A DNA stretch of 64,000 nt from Pseudomonas sp. F(2018). GTDB taxonomy: Bacteria; Pseudomonadota; Gammaproteobacteria; Pseudomonadales; Pseudomonadaceae. A program made the translations under genes and the position numbers. Where the stretch lies: positions 62,001 to 126,000 of the forward strand of contig NZ_SCOM01000002.1 of assembly GCF_005508865.1 (NCBI RefSeq), written 5' to 3'. The notes under the pieces are model-generated. The model did no database searches. It was given only the letters and a program-made list of their open reading frames with translations, and was not told where the DNA came from. Below, one piece after another: positions 9,405 to 17,646 of the stretch (position 1 is the stretch's first letter; every line of letters begins with the position of its first letter).

Positions 9405-9781
9405 TGGCTGCACTGCTGCGGCGACTGCTCGGAAAATAGCCGGGTGGCCTCCTGGCCTAGCTCTACCAGGCGCGCATCGAGGGCGTGCAGTTCGGCGACC
9501 TGCGCCTGCACCTGCAGGCGCTTCGCCTGGATGCCGACCTGGGCCAGCTCCAGTGGAAAACGCTGCTCGCGCTGTTTCGTCGCCAGCAGGGCGCCCAGTT
9601 CGGCGAGCCTGAAGCCCGCCGCCTGGGCGATGCGGATCAGTCGCACCAGGTCTACATGGTAGGGCGCGTAGATGCGGTAGCGGCCCTGGCGCTGTGGAGC
9701 CGCGAACAGCCCCAGCTCCTCGTACAGACGAATCGCCTTGGGTGTGCAGCCGGTCAGCTTGGCAAGTTTGCCGATGTACAT
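9401..9781 (-). CDS. MerR family transcriptional regulator
   Basis: 126 aa. The N-terminal winged helix MYIGKLAKLTGCTPKAIRLYEELGL is the MerR signature, followed by the GRYRIY wing and a long coiled-coil dimerisation helix (about residues 75-115). There is no obvious metal-binding Cys pair at the end of the coiled coil, so an organic or redox signal is more likely than a metal. It is convergent with the epimerase, overlapping by 4 bases, and probably activates the dyad promoter at 8352-8383. Confidence 0.85.
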   Translation of the reverse strand: MYIGKLAKLTGCTPKAIRLYEELGLFAAPQRQGRYRIYAPYHVDLVRLIRIAQAAGFRLAELGALLATKQREQRFPLELAQVGIQAKRLQVQAQVAELHALDARLVELGQEATRLFSEQSPQQCSH

Positions 9782-9816
9782 GGATTACCTCGTCCTTGAG
9801 GAGAGCGAATTGCGGA

Positions 9817-10311
9817 TCAGGCCTCGCGGCCGTGGGCCGCGGCGGCTAGCACGCCGGTGTCGATGCGCACGAAGACCGAATCGCCGATGGCGGTCAGCAC
9901 GTCGCCGGCATACACCTCGCAGATCACCCGGGTCTTGCGCCCCGGCTCGCCGTCGATGCGGGCGCGCAGCTGCAGCGGCACGCCCATGGGCGTCGGCTTG
10001 ATGAACTTGATGCCGAGGTTGCCGGTGACGCACTCGATGCGCGGCAGGCTGCCGGGCTCGCGACCTTCGGCGCGGTAGTGATAGGCCATGGCGGCCCAGT
10101 TCGAGTGGCAGTCCACCAGCATGGCAATTAGCCCGCCGTAGACCAGCTCCGGCCAGCCGCAGTGCATGGGATCGGGCAGGTGCTCGGCCACCACGTGCAC
10201 GCCGTCTTCGTGCCAGCGGCTCTTGATGTGCAGGCCATGGGGATTGCGGCTGCCACAGCCGTAACAGACGCCGTCCGGGGCGGCGACGTCCTGCAGGGAA
10301 AGGTCTTGCAT
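9817..10311 (-). CDS. hotdog-fold thioesterase (PaaI-like)
   Basis: 164 aa. After a Cys-containing N-terminus (CYGCGSRNPHGLH) comes a hotdog domain with YGGLIAMLVDCHSNWAA, where Gly-Gly and Asp correspond to the PaaI/4HBT active-site helix, then GNLGIKFIKPTPMG. It probably hydrolyses an acyl-CoA thioester; the acyl group is unknown. The CYGCGxxNPxGL opening recurs in a subgroup of proteobacterial thioesterases. Confidence 0.8.
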   Translation of the reverse strand: MQDLSLQDVAAPDGVCYGCGSRNPHGLHIKSRWHEDGVHVVAEHLPDPMHCGWPELVYGGLIAMLVDCHSNWAAMAYHYRAEGREPGSLPRIECVTGNLGIKFIKPTPMGVPLQLRARIDGEPGRKTRVICEVYAGDVLTAIGDSVFVRIDTGVLAAAAHGREA

Positions 10312-10369
10312 GATCGGCTCGTTGCGAAGGGATAACGCGCCAAGCCTAACGGCTTTCGCCCCAAAGCAG

Positions 10370-10390
10370 AACGGGCCCGCCGGGCCCGTT
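10370..10390 (-). terminator. hairpin terminator after the vWA gene
   Basis: Perfect ten-base inverted repeat AACGGGCCCG / CGGGCCCGTT with almost no loop, directly after the end of the minus-strand vWA gene. The following T-run on the minus strand is weak (CTGCTTT), so it may act partly as an RNA-stabilising hairpin. Confidence 0.55.
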
Positions 10391-10395
10391 CGTGG

Positions 10396-11574
10396 TCACT
10401 TGGAGAGGAAGCGCATGCCTTCCTCCAGCCCCCGCAGCGTCAGCGGGTGCATCTGATCGTTGATCAGCTCGCGGACGATATTGGTGGAGGCCGTGTAGTT
10501 CCAGGCGTCCTTGGGGTAGGGGTTGATCCAGATGAGCTTCTTGTACTTCTCCATGAAGCGCTTCATCCACACGTAGCCGGCTTCCTCGTTCCAGTGCTCC
10601 ACGCTGCCGCCGGGCTGGGTGATCTCGTAGGGGGCCATGGCGGCGTCGCCGACGAAGATCACCTTGTAGTCCGGGCCATACTTGTGCAGCAGGTCGAGGG
10701 TGGAGAAGCGCTCGCTGGTGCGGCGCAGGTTGTTCTTCCACACGCTCTCGTAGACGAAGTTGTGGAAGTAGAAGTATTCGAGGTGCTTGAACTCGGTCTT
10801 GCACGCCGAGAACAGCTCCTCGCAGACCTTGATGTGCGCGTCCATCGAGCCGCCGATGTCGAACAGCAGCAGCAGCTTCACCGTGTTGCGCCGTTCCGGG
10901 CGCATCTGGATGTTGAGCAGGCCGCCGTCCTTGGCCGTGTGGTCGATGGTGCCGCCGAGGTCGAACTCCTCCGCGGCGCCCTCGCGGGCGAACTTGCGCA
11001 GGCGGCGCAGGGCCACCTTGATGTTGCGCGTGCCCAGCTCGACCTGGTCGTCGAGGTTCTTGTATTCGCGCTGGTCCCACACCTTGGCGGCCTTGCCCTG
11101 GCGCTTGCCGGCGTCGCCGACGCGGATGCCTTCGGGGTTGTAGCCACCCGAGCCGAACGGGCTGGTGCCGCCGGTGCCGATCCACTTGTTGCCGCCGGCG
11201 TGGCGTTCCTTCTGCTCTTCGAGGCGCTTCTTGAACTCCTCGATCAGCTTGTCCAGGCCGCCGAGGGACTGGATCTGCGCGCGCTCCTCGTCGGTCAGGT
11301 GGCGCTCGAATTCCTTGCGCAGCCATTCATCGGGGATCATGGTCTCGAGGAAGTCGTCGAGCTTCTCCAGGCCCTTGAAGTAGGCGGCGAAGGCGCGGTC
11401 GAACTTGTCGAAGTGGCGCTCGTCCTTGACCATCACCGTGCGGGCGAGGAAGTAGAACTCGTCCATGTCGGCGAAGATCACGTGCTGTTTCAGCGCGTTG
11501 ATCAGGTCGAGCAGCTCGCGCACCGAGACCGGAACCTTGGCCGCGCGCATTTCGTTGAACAGGTTGAGCAGCAT
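10396..11574 (-). CDS. vWA domain (CoxE-like) protein
   Basis: 392 aa. The N-terminal half is helical and rich in Lys and Glu. The C-terminal half is a von Willebrand A domain with LLLFDIGGSMDAHIKV, in which the MIDAS motif DxSxS appears as DIGGS: the first Ser position is Gly, a common variant in CoxE-like proteins. TASTNIVREL is near the end. Such proteins pair with MoxR-type AAA+ ATPases as chaperones for metal or cofactor insertion. The MoxR gene is 865 bases upstream in the same orientation. The specific client is unknown. Confidence 0.8.
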   Translation of the reverse strand: MLLNLFNEMRAAKVPVSVRELLDLINALKQHVIFADMDEFYFLARTVMVKDERHFDKFDRAFAAYFKGLEKLDDFLETMIPDEWLRKEFERHLTDEERAQIQSLGGLDKLIEEFKKRLEEQKERHAGGNKWIGTGGTSPFGSGGYNPEGIRVGDAGKRQGKAAKVWDQREYKNLDDQVELGTRNIKVALRRLRKFAREGAAEEFDLGGTIDHTAKDGGLLNIQMRPERRNTVKLLLLFDIGGSMDAHIKVCEELFSACKTEFKHLEYFYFHNFVYESVWKNNLRRTSERFSTLDLLHKYGPDYKVIFVGDAAMAPYEITQPGGSVEHWNEEAGYVWMKRFMEKYKKLIWINPYPKDAWNYTASTNIVRELINDQMHPLTLRGLEEGMRFLSK

Positions 11575-11607
11575 GGCTGCACCCCTCGTCTGTTTATCTG
11601 TGAGGCC

Positions 11608-12003
11608 TCAGGAGCTGCGCTCCTGGGGCAGGCCGTCGGCGATGGCGTACCAGTCGGCCTTGGATTCGCAATAGATGTGCTTCTGCGGGACCTCGCCCAG
11701 CGGCGTGTCCAGCGTGCCCAGGGCGATGCCGACCGTTTCCGGGTTGGCATGGTCGCTGTACCACTGCAGGGTGGCGCCGCACTGCCGGCAGAAGGTCCGG
11801 GTCACGCCGGGGGAAGAGTGGTAGCGGGTTACCGAGTCCTCGCCGGCGGTCCAGCGGAAGCTGCTCCAGGGCACGTTGCCGTAGCTGCCGAACGCCGCGC
11901 CATGGCCCTTGCGGCACTGGCTGCAATGGCAATGGCTGGCCGCCTCGATGGGCGCATCGAGCTGATACTTCACTGCGCCGCACAGGCAGCTGCCGCTAAG
12001 CAT
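11608..12003 (-). CDS. GFA family (glutathione-dependent formaldehyde-activating-like) protein
   Basis: 131 aa from ATG 12003; a GTG at 12018 would add five residues. The zinc-ligand cysteines GSCLCGAV, CHCSQCRKGHG and CRQCGATL are those of the GFA/CENP-V fold. Members range from glutathione-formaldehyde adduct enzymes to proteins of unknown role; the family call is firm, the reaction is not. The start overlaps the stop of the upstream hypothetical gene, so translation is coupled. It sits inside the moxR-vWA unit. Confidence 0.8.
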   Translation of the reverse strand: MLSGSCLCGAVKYQLDAPIEAASHCHCSQCRKGHGAAFGSYGNVPWSSFRWTAGEDSVTRYHSSPGVTRTFCRQCGATLQWYSDHANPETVGIALGTLDTPLGEVPQKHIYCESKADWYAIADGLPQERSS

Positions 12004-12427
12004 CCTTGTCGCCCTCACCGTTGATTTCTGCCTGGATCTCTAGTGCCCAAGCACCGTTGCTAACACCCGTACCACGTAAGTGCCGGGATACAGACACCTC
12101 CGCACTTACATCACTCCAAGTGTGCCCGCTGCCGTCCAAGTCAGAGTGATCTTCGTTGGTGCTCAGATCAAACGCTATAAAGCGCTTTTCCTGAGTCAAC
12201 AGAGTCCCGCTCACCCAATAACCACCGCACTTATTGATATCGATGTACATCAGGGTGGAGCGGCGCCAGTCGATGCCTTGTTCACTGGCATAGCGACGCA
12301 GCGCCTGCGGGATCTGCTCTGGGTGCGCTCGGTAGTGCTGTGCGGTCAATCGCAGCCCTTCACGCCGGAGCATTGCCTGCTCTTGAACGCTTTTCTGGCG
12401 CTTGCGCTTGATTCGCTCAAGGTCCAT
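11996..12427 (-). CDS. hypothetical protein in the moxR-vWA unit
   Basis: 143 aa, not recognised. The first 25 residues are strongly basic (ERIKRKRQKSVQEQ) and helical. The remainder is a mixed fold with IDINKCGGYWVSGTLL and a QEKRFIAFDLSTN stretch, ending in an acidic tail. Codon use is slightly less GC-rich than its neighbours, which hints at a later addition to the operon. It lies 12 bases after the moxR stop and overlaps the GFA gene. Confidence 0.6.
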   Translation of the reverse strand: MDLERIKRKRQKSVQEQAMLRREGLRLTAQHYRAHPEQIPQALRRYASEQGIDWRRSTLMYIDINKCGGYWVSGTLLTQEKRFIAFDLSTNEDHSDLDGSGHTWSDVSAEVSVSRHLRGTGVSNGAWALEIQAEINGEGDKDA

Positions 12428-12439
12428 CGAGGTTGACCG

Positions 12440-13285
12440 TCAGCGGCTGGCGCGGCGGCTCATGAAGGCCAGGCGCTCGAGCAGCTGCACGTCCTGCTCG
12501 TTCTTCACCAGGGCGCCGGCCAGCGGCGGGATGGCCTTGGTCGGATCGCGTTCGCGCAGCACGGCTTCGCCGATATTGTCGGCCATCAGCAGCTTCAGCC
12601 AGTCGACCAGCTCGCTGGTGGACGGCTTCTTCTTCAGGCCCGGCACCTTGCGTACGTCGAAGAATACGTCCAGCGCTTCGGCCACCAGCTCGCCGCTGAT
12701 GTTCGGGTAGTGCACGTCGACAATCTTCTTCAGTGTGTCGCGATCCGGGAAGGCGATGTAGTGGAAGAAGCAGCGGCGCAGGAAGGCGTCCGGCAGTTCC
12801 TTCTCGTTGTTCGAGGTGATGATGATGATCGGACGCTGCTTGGCCTTGATCGTCTCGTTGGTCTCGTAAACGTAGAACTCCATCTTGTCGAGTTCTTGCA
12901 GCAGGTCGTTGGGGAACTCGATGTCGGCCTTGTCGATCTCGTCGATCAGCAGGATCACCCGCTCCTCGGACTCGAAGGCCTCCCACAGCTTGCCCTTCTT
13001 GATGTAGTTGCGAACGTCGTGGACCTTCTCCGAGTTCAGCTGCGAGTCGCGCAGGCGGCTGACCGCATCGTACTCGTACAGGCCCTGGTGGGCCTTGGTG
13101 GTGGACTTGATGTGCCAGGTGATCAGCTTGGCGCCGAAGGCGGCGGACAGTTGCTCGGCCAGCATGGTCTTGCCGGTACCCGGCTCGCCCTTGACCAGCA
13201 GCGGGCGCTGCAGGGTGATGGCGGCGTTGACCGCGAGCTTGAGGTCGTCGGTGGCGACGTAGGACTGGGTGCCTTCGAACTTCAT
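12440..13285 (-). CDS. MoxR family AAA+ ATPase
   Basis: 281 aa from ATG 13285, preceded by GAGGA; a GTG at 13312 would add nine residues. Walker A GEPGTGKT is at residues 33-40. Walker B is VILLIDEIDKAD, followed by sensor-1 IIITSNNEKELPDAFLRRCFFH. MoxR ATPases act with vWA-domain partners as maturation chaperones, and the vWA gene lies downstream in the same unit. Probably cytoplasmic hexamer; client not deducible. Confidence 0.9.
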   Translation of the reverse strand: MKFEGTQSYVATDDLKLAVNAAITLQRPLLVKGEPGTGKTMLAEQLSAAFGAKLITWHIKSTTKAHQGLYEYDAVSRLRDSQLNSEKVHDVRNYIKKGKLWEAFESEERVILLIDEIDKADIEFPNDLLQELDKMEFYVYETNETIKAKQRPIIIITSNNEKELPDAFLRRCFFHYIAFPDRDTLKKIVDVHYPNISGELVAEALDVFFDVRKVPGLKKKPSTSELVDWLKLLMADNIGEAVLRERDPTKAIPPLAGALVKNEQDVQLLERLAFMSRRASR

Positions 13286-13351
13286 CTGCAAATCCTCGAA
13301 CGACCGCGCCACGGGGCGCTGCCGGCTGGTTCGGTAGTGACTGAAGGCCCG

Positions 13352-13411
13352 ACTATAACGCGCGCGGCGGTGGACTGTGAACGCAGACGCGCCATTCAGT
13401 CACTGAATGGC
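13352..13411 (-). promoter_or_regulatory. moxR promoter with adjacent perfect palindrome
   Basis: On the minus strand a -10 TATAGT (13357-13352) and a -35 TTCACA (13381-13376) are separated by 18 bp, about 65 bases upstream of moxR. Immediately upstream of the -35 is the perfect palindrome GCCATTCAGT c ACTGAATGGC (13391-13411). It is either a regulator-binding site or the end hairpin of the upstream DUF748 transcript; no T-run follows. Confidence 0.45.
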
Positions 13412-13455
13412 GGGTCAGGCCGATATCGGCTGCGAAATTGGCGGGATTGCCCTGT

Positions 13456-14529
13456 TCACTGTTCCGGCGGCGGGTTCTCGAAGCGACTGTTGAAGGCCTC
13501 GATGAAGGCGTTGCGCAGTATGCCGAGGAATGCCTGCAGGCCACTGACGTTCTGCTGGTGAACATTGCCCCTGAGCTCGACGCGGGTGGCGAACTGGTCG
13601 GTGGGCTGGTTGCGCAGCGCAGTCTCGCCGCCGCCGACCAGGGCCTCCCAGATGGAACGGAAGAAGCCCCTGGATTCCTGTTCCACGTCCTGCTGCCAGT
13701 TGAACACGTCGACATCGCGCAGCAGCGGCTTGATATAGCCGCTGAGCTGGCCCTCGTCGGCCGTGGCCTCGATCACGATGTCGCCGTGGCCGGCGTTGAA
13801 GTCGAACTTGCCATAGGCGCTGGAGAAGTCGTTGAGCTGGCGCAGCTCGATATCGGTGGCGCGCAGGCGGAATTCGAAGTCCTCGAAGTTCTCGAAGGGA
13901 TCGAACACCGCGGTGGCTTCCAGCGGCGCGTGGTCGAGCAGCAGGGCGTGGCCCTCGAAGCGCGCCACCCGCTCGCCGCGCTCATCGGCGACGTTGGTCA
14001 GGTTGTACAGGCTGGCGTTGACGTCGCTGGCCTGCAGGTCCACCGGCGGCTGCGAGGTGAAGTTGCGGAAGGTGATGCGGCCATTGACCACGCGGATCTC
14101 GTTGAGGGTGATCGGCAACAGCTTCTCCAGCTGCGCGCGCCAGTCCACGCCGGCACCGGTCTGGGTGTCCTCGGGGCGCTCGCCGCCATCGACGAAGTTC
14201 AGTTCGGGGCTCTCGAACAGCACCCGCGCAACCACGCCGTGGTCGTACCACAGTGCGTGCCAGCTCACCGCCAGGTCGATGGCCGGGGCATCCAGCAGCG
14301 GCACCGGCACGTCGCCAGCGACCTTGACGATCTGCAGGCCGTTGATCCGGTAGGCGCCGCGCCACCAGGCCAGGTCCACGTCGGCGACCTGGCCGCGGTA
14401 GTCGCCCATGTCCGCCAGTCTGTCGTTGAGGTAGTCGCGGACCAGATAGGGCAGGGTCAGGTGCAGGACCAGCAGCAGGGCGAGCAATCCGAGCACGATA
14501 TAGAGGGGCAGGCTGTAGCGGCGTTTCAT
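13456..14529 (-). CDS. DUF748 (AsmA-like) domain protein
   Basis: 357 aa. One N-terminal membrane anchor (residues 8-28), then a periplasmic beta-rich region with the wording of DUF748 proteins ([45 protein letters not shown]). The DUF748 family is related to AsmA/YdbH-type bridge-like lipid-transport proteins, so an envelope role is likely, but this copy is short. It is upstream of moxR on the same strand, separated by the moxR promoter region. Confidence 0.75.
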   Translation of the reverse strand: MKRRYSLPLYIVLGLLALLLVLHLTLPYLVRDYLNDRLADMGDYRGQVADVDLAWWRGAYRINGLQIVKVAGDVPVPLLDAPAIDLAVSWHALWYDHGVVARVLFESPELNFVDGGERPEDTQTGAGVDWRAQLEKLLPITLNEIRVVNGRITFRNFTSQPPVDLQASDVNASLYNLTNVADERGERVARFEGHALLLDHAPLEATAVFDPFENFEDFEFRLRATDIELRQLNDFSSAYGKFDFNAGHGDIVIEATADEGQLSGYIKPLLRDVDVFNWQQDVEQESRGFFRSIWEALVGGGETALRNQPTDQFATRVELRGNVHQQNVSGLQAFLGILRNAFIEAFNSRFENPPPEQ

Positions 14530-14663
14530 CTTGGCGTCCGTCGCAGCGGGTGTTTGTTGATGGACTGTCCGTTGTGGCGCGGAGTTCGACCCGTCTGCGC
14601 TGGACGATCCGGGCGGCCGGGCTTAGGCTGTTTGGCCTCGGTTTTCGACAAGGACAAAGGATC

Positions 14664-15638
<975 letters not shown>

Positions 15639-15650
15639 AACGGCTTTAGC

Positions 15651-15705
15651 CGTAGCCCGGACTTCAGTCCGGGGAGACGCTCCCGGGACTGAAGTCCGGG
15701 CTACG
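15651..15705. repeat. REP-type inverted repeat (GTAGCCCGGA family)
   Basis: Perfect 20-bp arms CGTAGCCCGGACTTCAGTCC (15651-15670) and its complement (15686-15705), with a smaller inner stem GGGAG/CTCCC between. The arm start GTAGC-CGGA matches the repeat inside cobJ at 35062-35115, showing a dispersed family. It is intergenic here, just after cysK. Confidence 0.8.
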
Positions 15706-15712
15706 GATAGAG

Positions 15713-15740
15713 AAAAGCCGCCCGAGGGCGGCTTTTTCGT
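15713..15740 (+). terminator. bidirectional rho-independent terminator
   Basis: AAAA, then stem GCCGCC / GGCGGC (15717-15722 with 15727-15732) and TTTTT. A-run and T-run on both sides let it serve cysK and the convergent EamA gene. Confidence 0.85.
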
Positions 15741-15755
15741 TTCAGCCTTCCGGTT

Positions 15756-16661
15756 TCAGGCCTTCGCCGGCGCCGCACTCGGCGCACTCGGTCGCACCAC
15801 CAGCCATAGCGCCACGGCGATCAGCGCGCAGCCGGGCAGGTACGCCCAGCTCAGTGGCTCGCCCAACAACAACGCGCCCCATAGCACGCCGAAGGGCGGG
15901 ATCAGGAAAGTGGTGGTGGAGGCCTTGATCGGGCCGATATCGGCCAGCAGGCGGAAGTACAGGACGTAGGCGAAGGCGGTGCAGACCAGGCCCAGCGCGG
16001 CCAGCGACAGCCACACTTCGGGCCCGCCCCAGCTGTTGGGCATCTGCCAGACCAGGCTGCCGGCCAGCAGCGGCAGCTGGAACAGGCTGGCACCGACCAG
16101 GCTGGCGAAGGCGGTGAGGCGGTTGTCCAGGCCGCCCTGCTGGCCGATCCAGCGGCGGGTGAGGAAGCCGGCGAAACCGTAGCAGATGGTCGCCACCAGG
16201 CAGGCGGCGGCGCCCAGCAGCAGCGGCAGGTCGAAGGCCACCGGGCCGGTGCGGGTCAGCACGGCCACGCCGAACAGGCCCAGCGCCACGCCGGCGGCCT
16301 TGCTCGGGGTCATCGCCTCGCTGAAGAACAGCGCGCCGATCAGCACGCCCATCAGCGGCGTGGTGGCGTTGAAGATCGACGAGTAGCCGGCCGGCAGCAC
16401 CAGCGCCGCCAGGCAGTACATCACCGAGGGCAGGCCGGCGTTGATCACGCCCAGCACCAGGCAGGCCCTGAACTTGCCGCGGAAGTCCCACACCGGGCGC
16501 AGTACCAGCAGCATGGCCAGCAGGCCGAGGGCGCCGAGGCTGGCGCGGAAGAAGGCGGTGGGCAGGCTGCCCAGCACCGGTACGGTGATGCGCATGAACA
16601 GGAAGCTGGCGCCCCAGATGGCGGCGAGCAGCAGCAGGCGGAACAGGTCGGCGGGTCTCAT
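15756..16661 (-). CDS. EamA/DMT family transporter
   Basis: 301 aa from ATG 16661. About ten hydrophobic segments in two repeats of five. The first repeat opens LLLAAIWGASFLFMRI and the second contains FAYVLYFRLLADIGPIKAS and PPFGVLWGALLLGE, the hallmark blocks of EamA drug/metabolite exporters. Substrate unknown. An inner-membrane permease; solitary gene. Confidence 0.85.
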   Translation of the reverse strand: MRPADLFRLLLLAAIWGASFLFMRITVPVLGSLPTAFFRASLGALGLLAMLLVLRPVWDFRGKFRACLVLGVINAGLPSVMYCLAALVLPAGYSSIFNATTPLMGVLIGALFFSEAMTPSKAAGVALGLFGVAVLTRTGPVAFDLPLLLGAAACLVATICYGFAGFLTRRWIGQQGGLDNRLTAFASLVGASLFQLPLLAGSLVWQMPNSWGGPEVWLSLAALGLVCTAFAYVLYFRLLADIGPIKASTTTFLIPPFGVLWGALLLGEPLSWAYLPGCALIAVALWLVVRPSAPSAAPAKA

Positions 16662-16750
16662 GGAGCGGCTCCAGGCAGGAGCAGCCAGATTACGCCGCCA
16701 GCCGCGTGGCGCAATCCGCAGCTGACTTTCAAATCGACCATACAGTTGCA

Positions 16751-16799
16751 GTAGGGCGGGTGAAACCGCGTGGCGATGCGCGGGTTTCACCCGTCCTAC
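16751..16799. repeat. REP-type inverted repeat (GTAGGGCGGGTGAAA family)
   Basis: Arms GTAGGGCGGGTGAAACCGCG and CGCGGGTTTCACCCGTCCTAC, imperfect by one deletion and one substitution. Near-identical to the perfect copy at 29302-29354. Intergenic, between the EamA gene and the porin. Confidence 0.8.
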
Positions 16800-16808
16800 G
16801 TTCGAGGC

Positions 16809-17552
16809 TCAGAAGGTCTTGCTGGCGCTGACCACCAGATCGGCGCCGCACAGGTCGTCATAACCCATGAAGCTCAGGCACTCGGCGTCGGACAGGTCGG
16901 TGTCGACGTAGCTGACGCCCCAGGTGATGCCGGCCAGCTCGCGGCTGAGCGAGACCTGCCAGTTGTCGTAGTCCTCGCGCGAGTCGCTGTAATCGGCGTT
17001 GAAGAACACCCCGTCCTTGTAGTCGACGTTCTCCCAGCGCAGCTCCAGACCGATCTCCAGCGGCAGCTGGGTGCGGTAGCCGGCGTACTTGCTGAAGGCG
17101 GTCTGGTCGGTGTCGTGGGAGTGCTTGCCGCCGACGAAGAAGCCGTAGGCTTCCAGGGTCAGGTAGATGTCGCTGCCGTTGAACTGGCTCTCGCCGGGGA
17201 AGGTGTAGCGGTTGTAGTAGCCGTCCAGGCTGATGGCGTCGGTGATCTGCCAGTAGTAGCCGAGGTAGTAGTCGATCTCCTGGCGGGTGCCGAAACGGTC
17301 GTCGTTCTCCCAGTCATGGCCGAAGTCGACGTTGCTGGTCCACACCCCGGCGTACAGGCCGCTGGCATGGCTGAGCATCAGGTCGAGCTGGGCGGCGGGG
17401 TCGCCCATGGTCTGCGAGATACCGCTGTTGCGGTAGTCGCTGTAGATGCCCGGGGTGATGGCCAGGGAGAACTGCTCGTTGAGCTCGATGGCCTGGGCCT
17501 GCAGGGCACAGCCGGCCAGGAGGGCCAGGGTGAGGTGGCGATGGATGCGCAT
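16809..17552 (-). CDS. TorF family outer-membrane porin-like protein
   Basis: 247 aa with signal peptide (residues 1-21, AQA). The mature protein alternates aromatic and polar residues and ends in Phe (ASKTF), as in outer-membrane barrels. SGLYAGVWTSNVDFG and DYYLGYYW are typical of the TorF putative porin family (Gcw_chp). A role in uptake is inferred. It lies downstream of the exported amidohydrolase on the same strand, so the two could share a substrate. Confidence 0.8.
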   Translation of the reverse strand: MRIHRHLTLALLAGCALQAQAIELNEQFSLAITPGIYSDYRNSGISQTMGDPAAQLDLMLSHASGLYAGVWTSNVDFGHDWENDDRFGTRQEIDYYLGYYWQITDAISLDGYYNRYTFPGESQFNGSDIYLTLEAYGFFVGGKHSHDTDQTAFSKYAGYRTQLPLEIGLELRWENVDYKDGVFFNADYSDSREDYDNWQVSLSRELAGITWGVSYVDTDLSDAECLSFMGYDDLCGADLVVSASKTF

Positions 17553-17646
17553 GGAATAGCCTTGTGTTGTGGTTATTAGGTCGGCAGTTCAGGGCGAGCC
17601 GACCCGCCGTACTGCCTGAGGCGCACGGTGGGCGGCGGGGTGGGAC

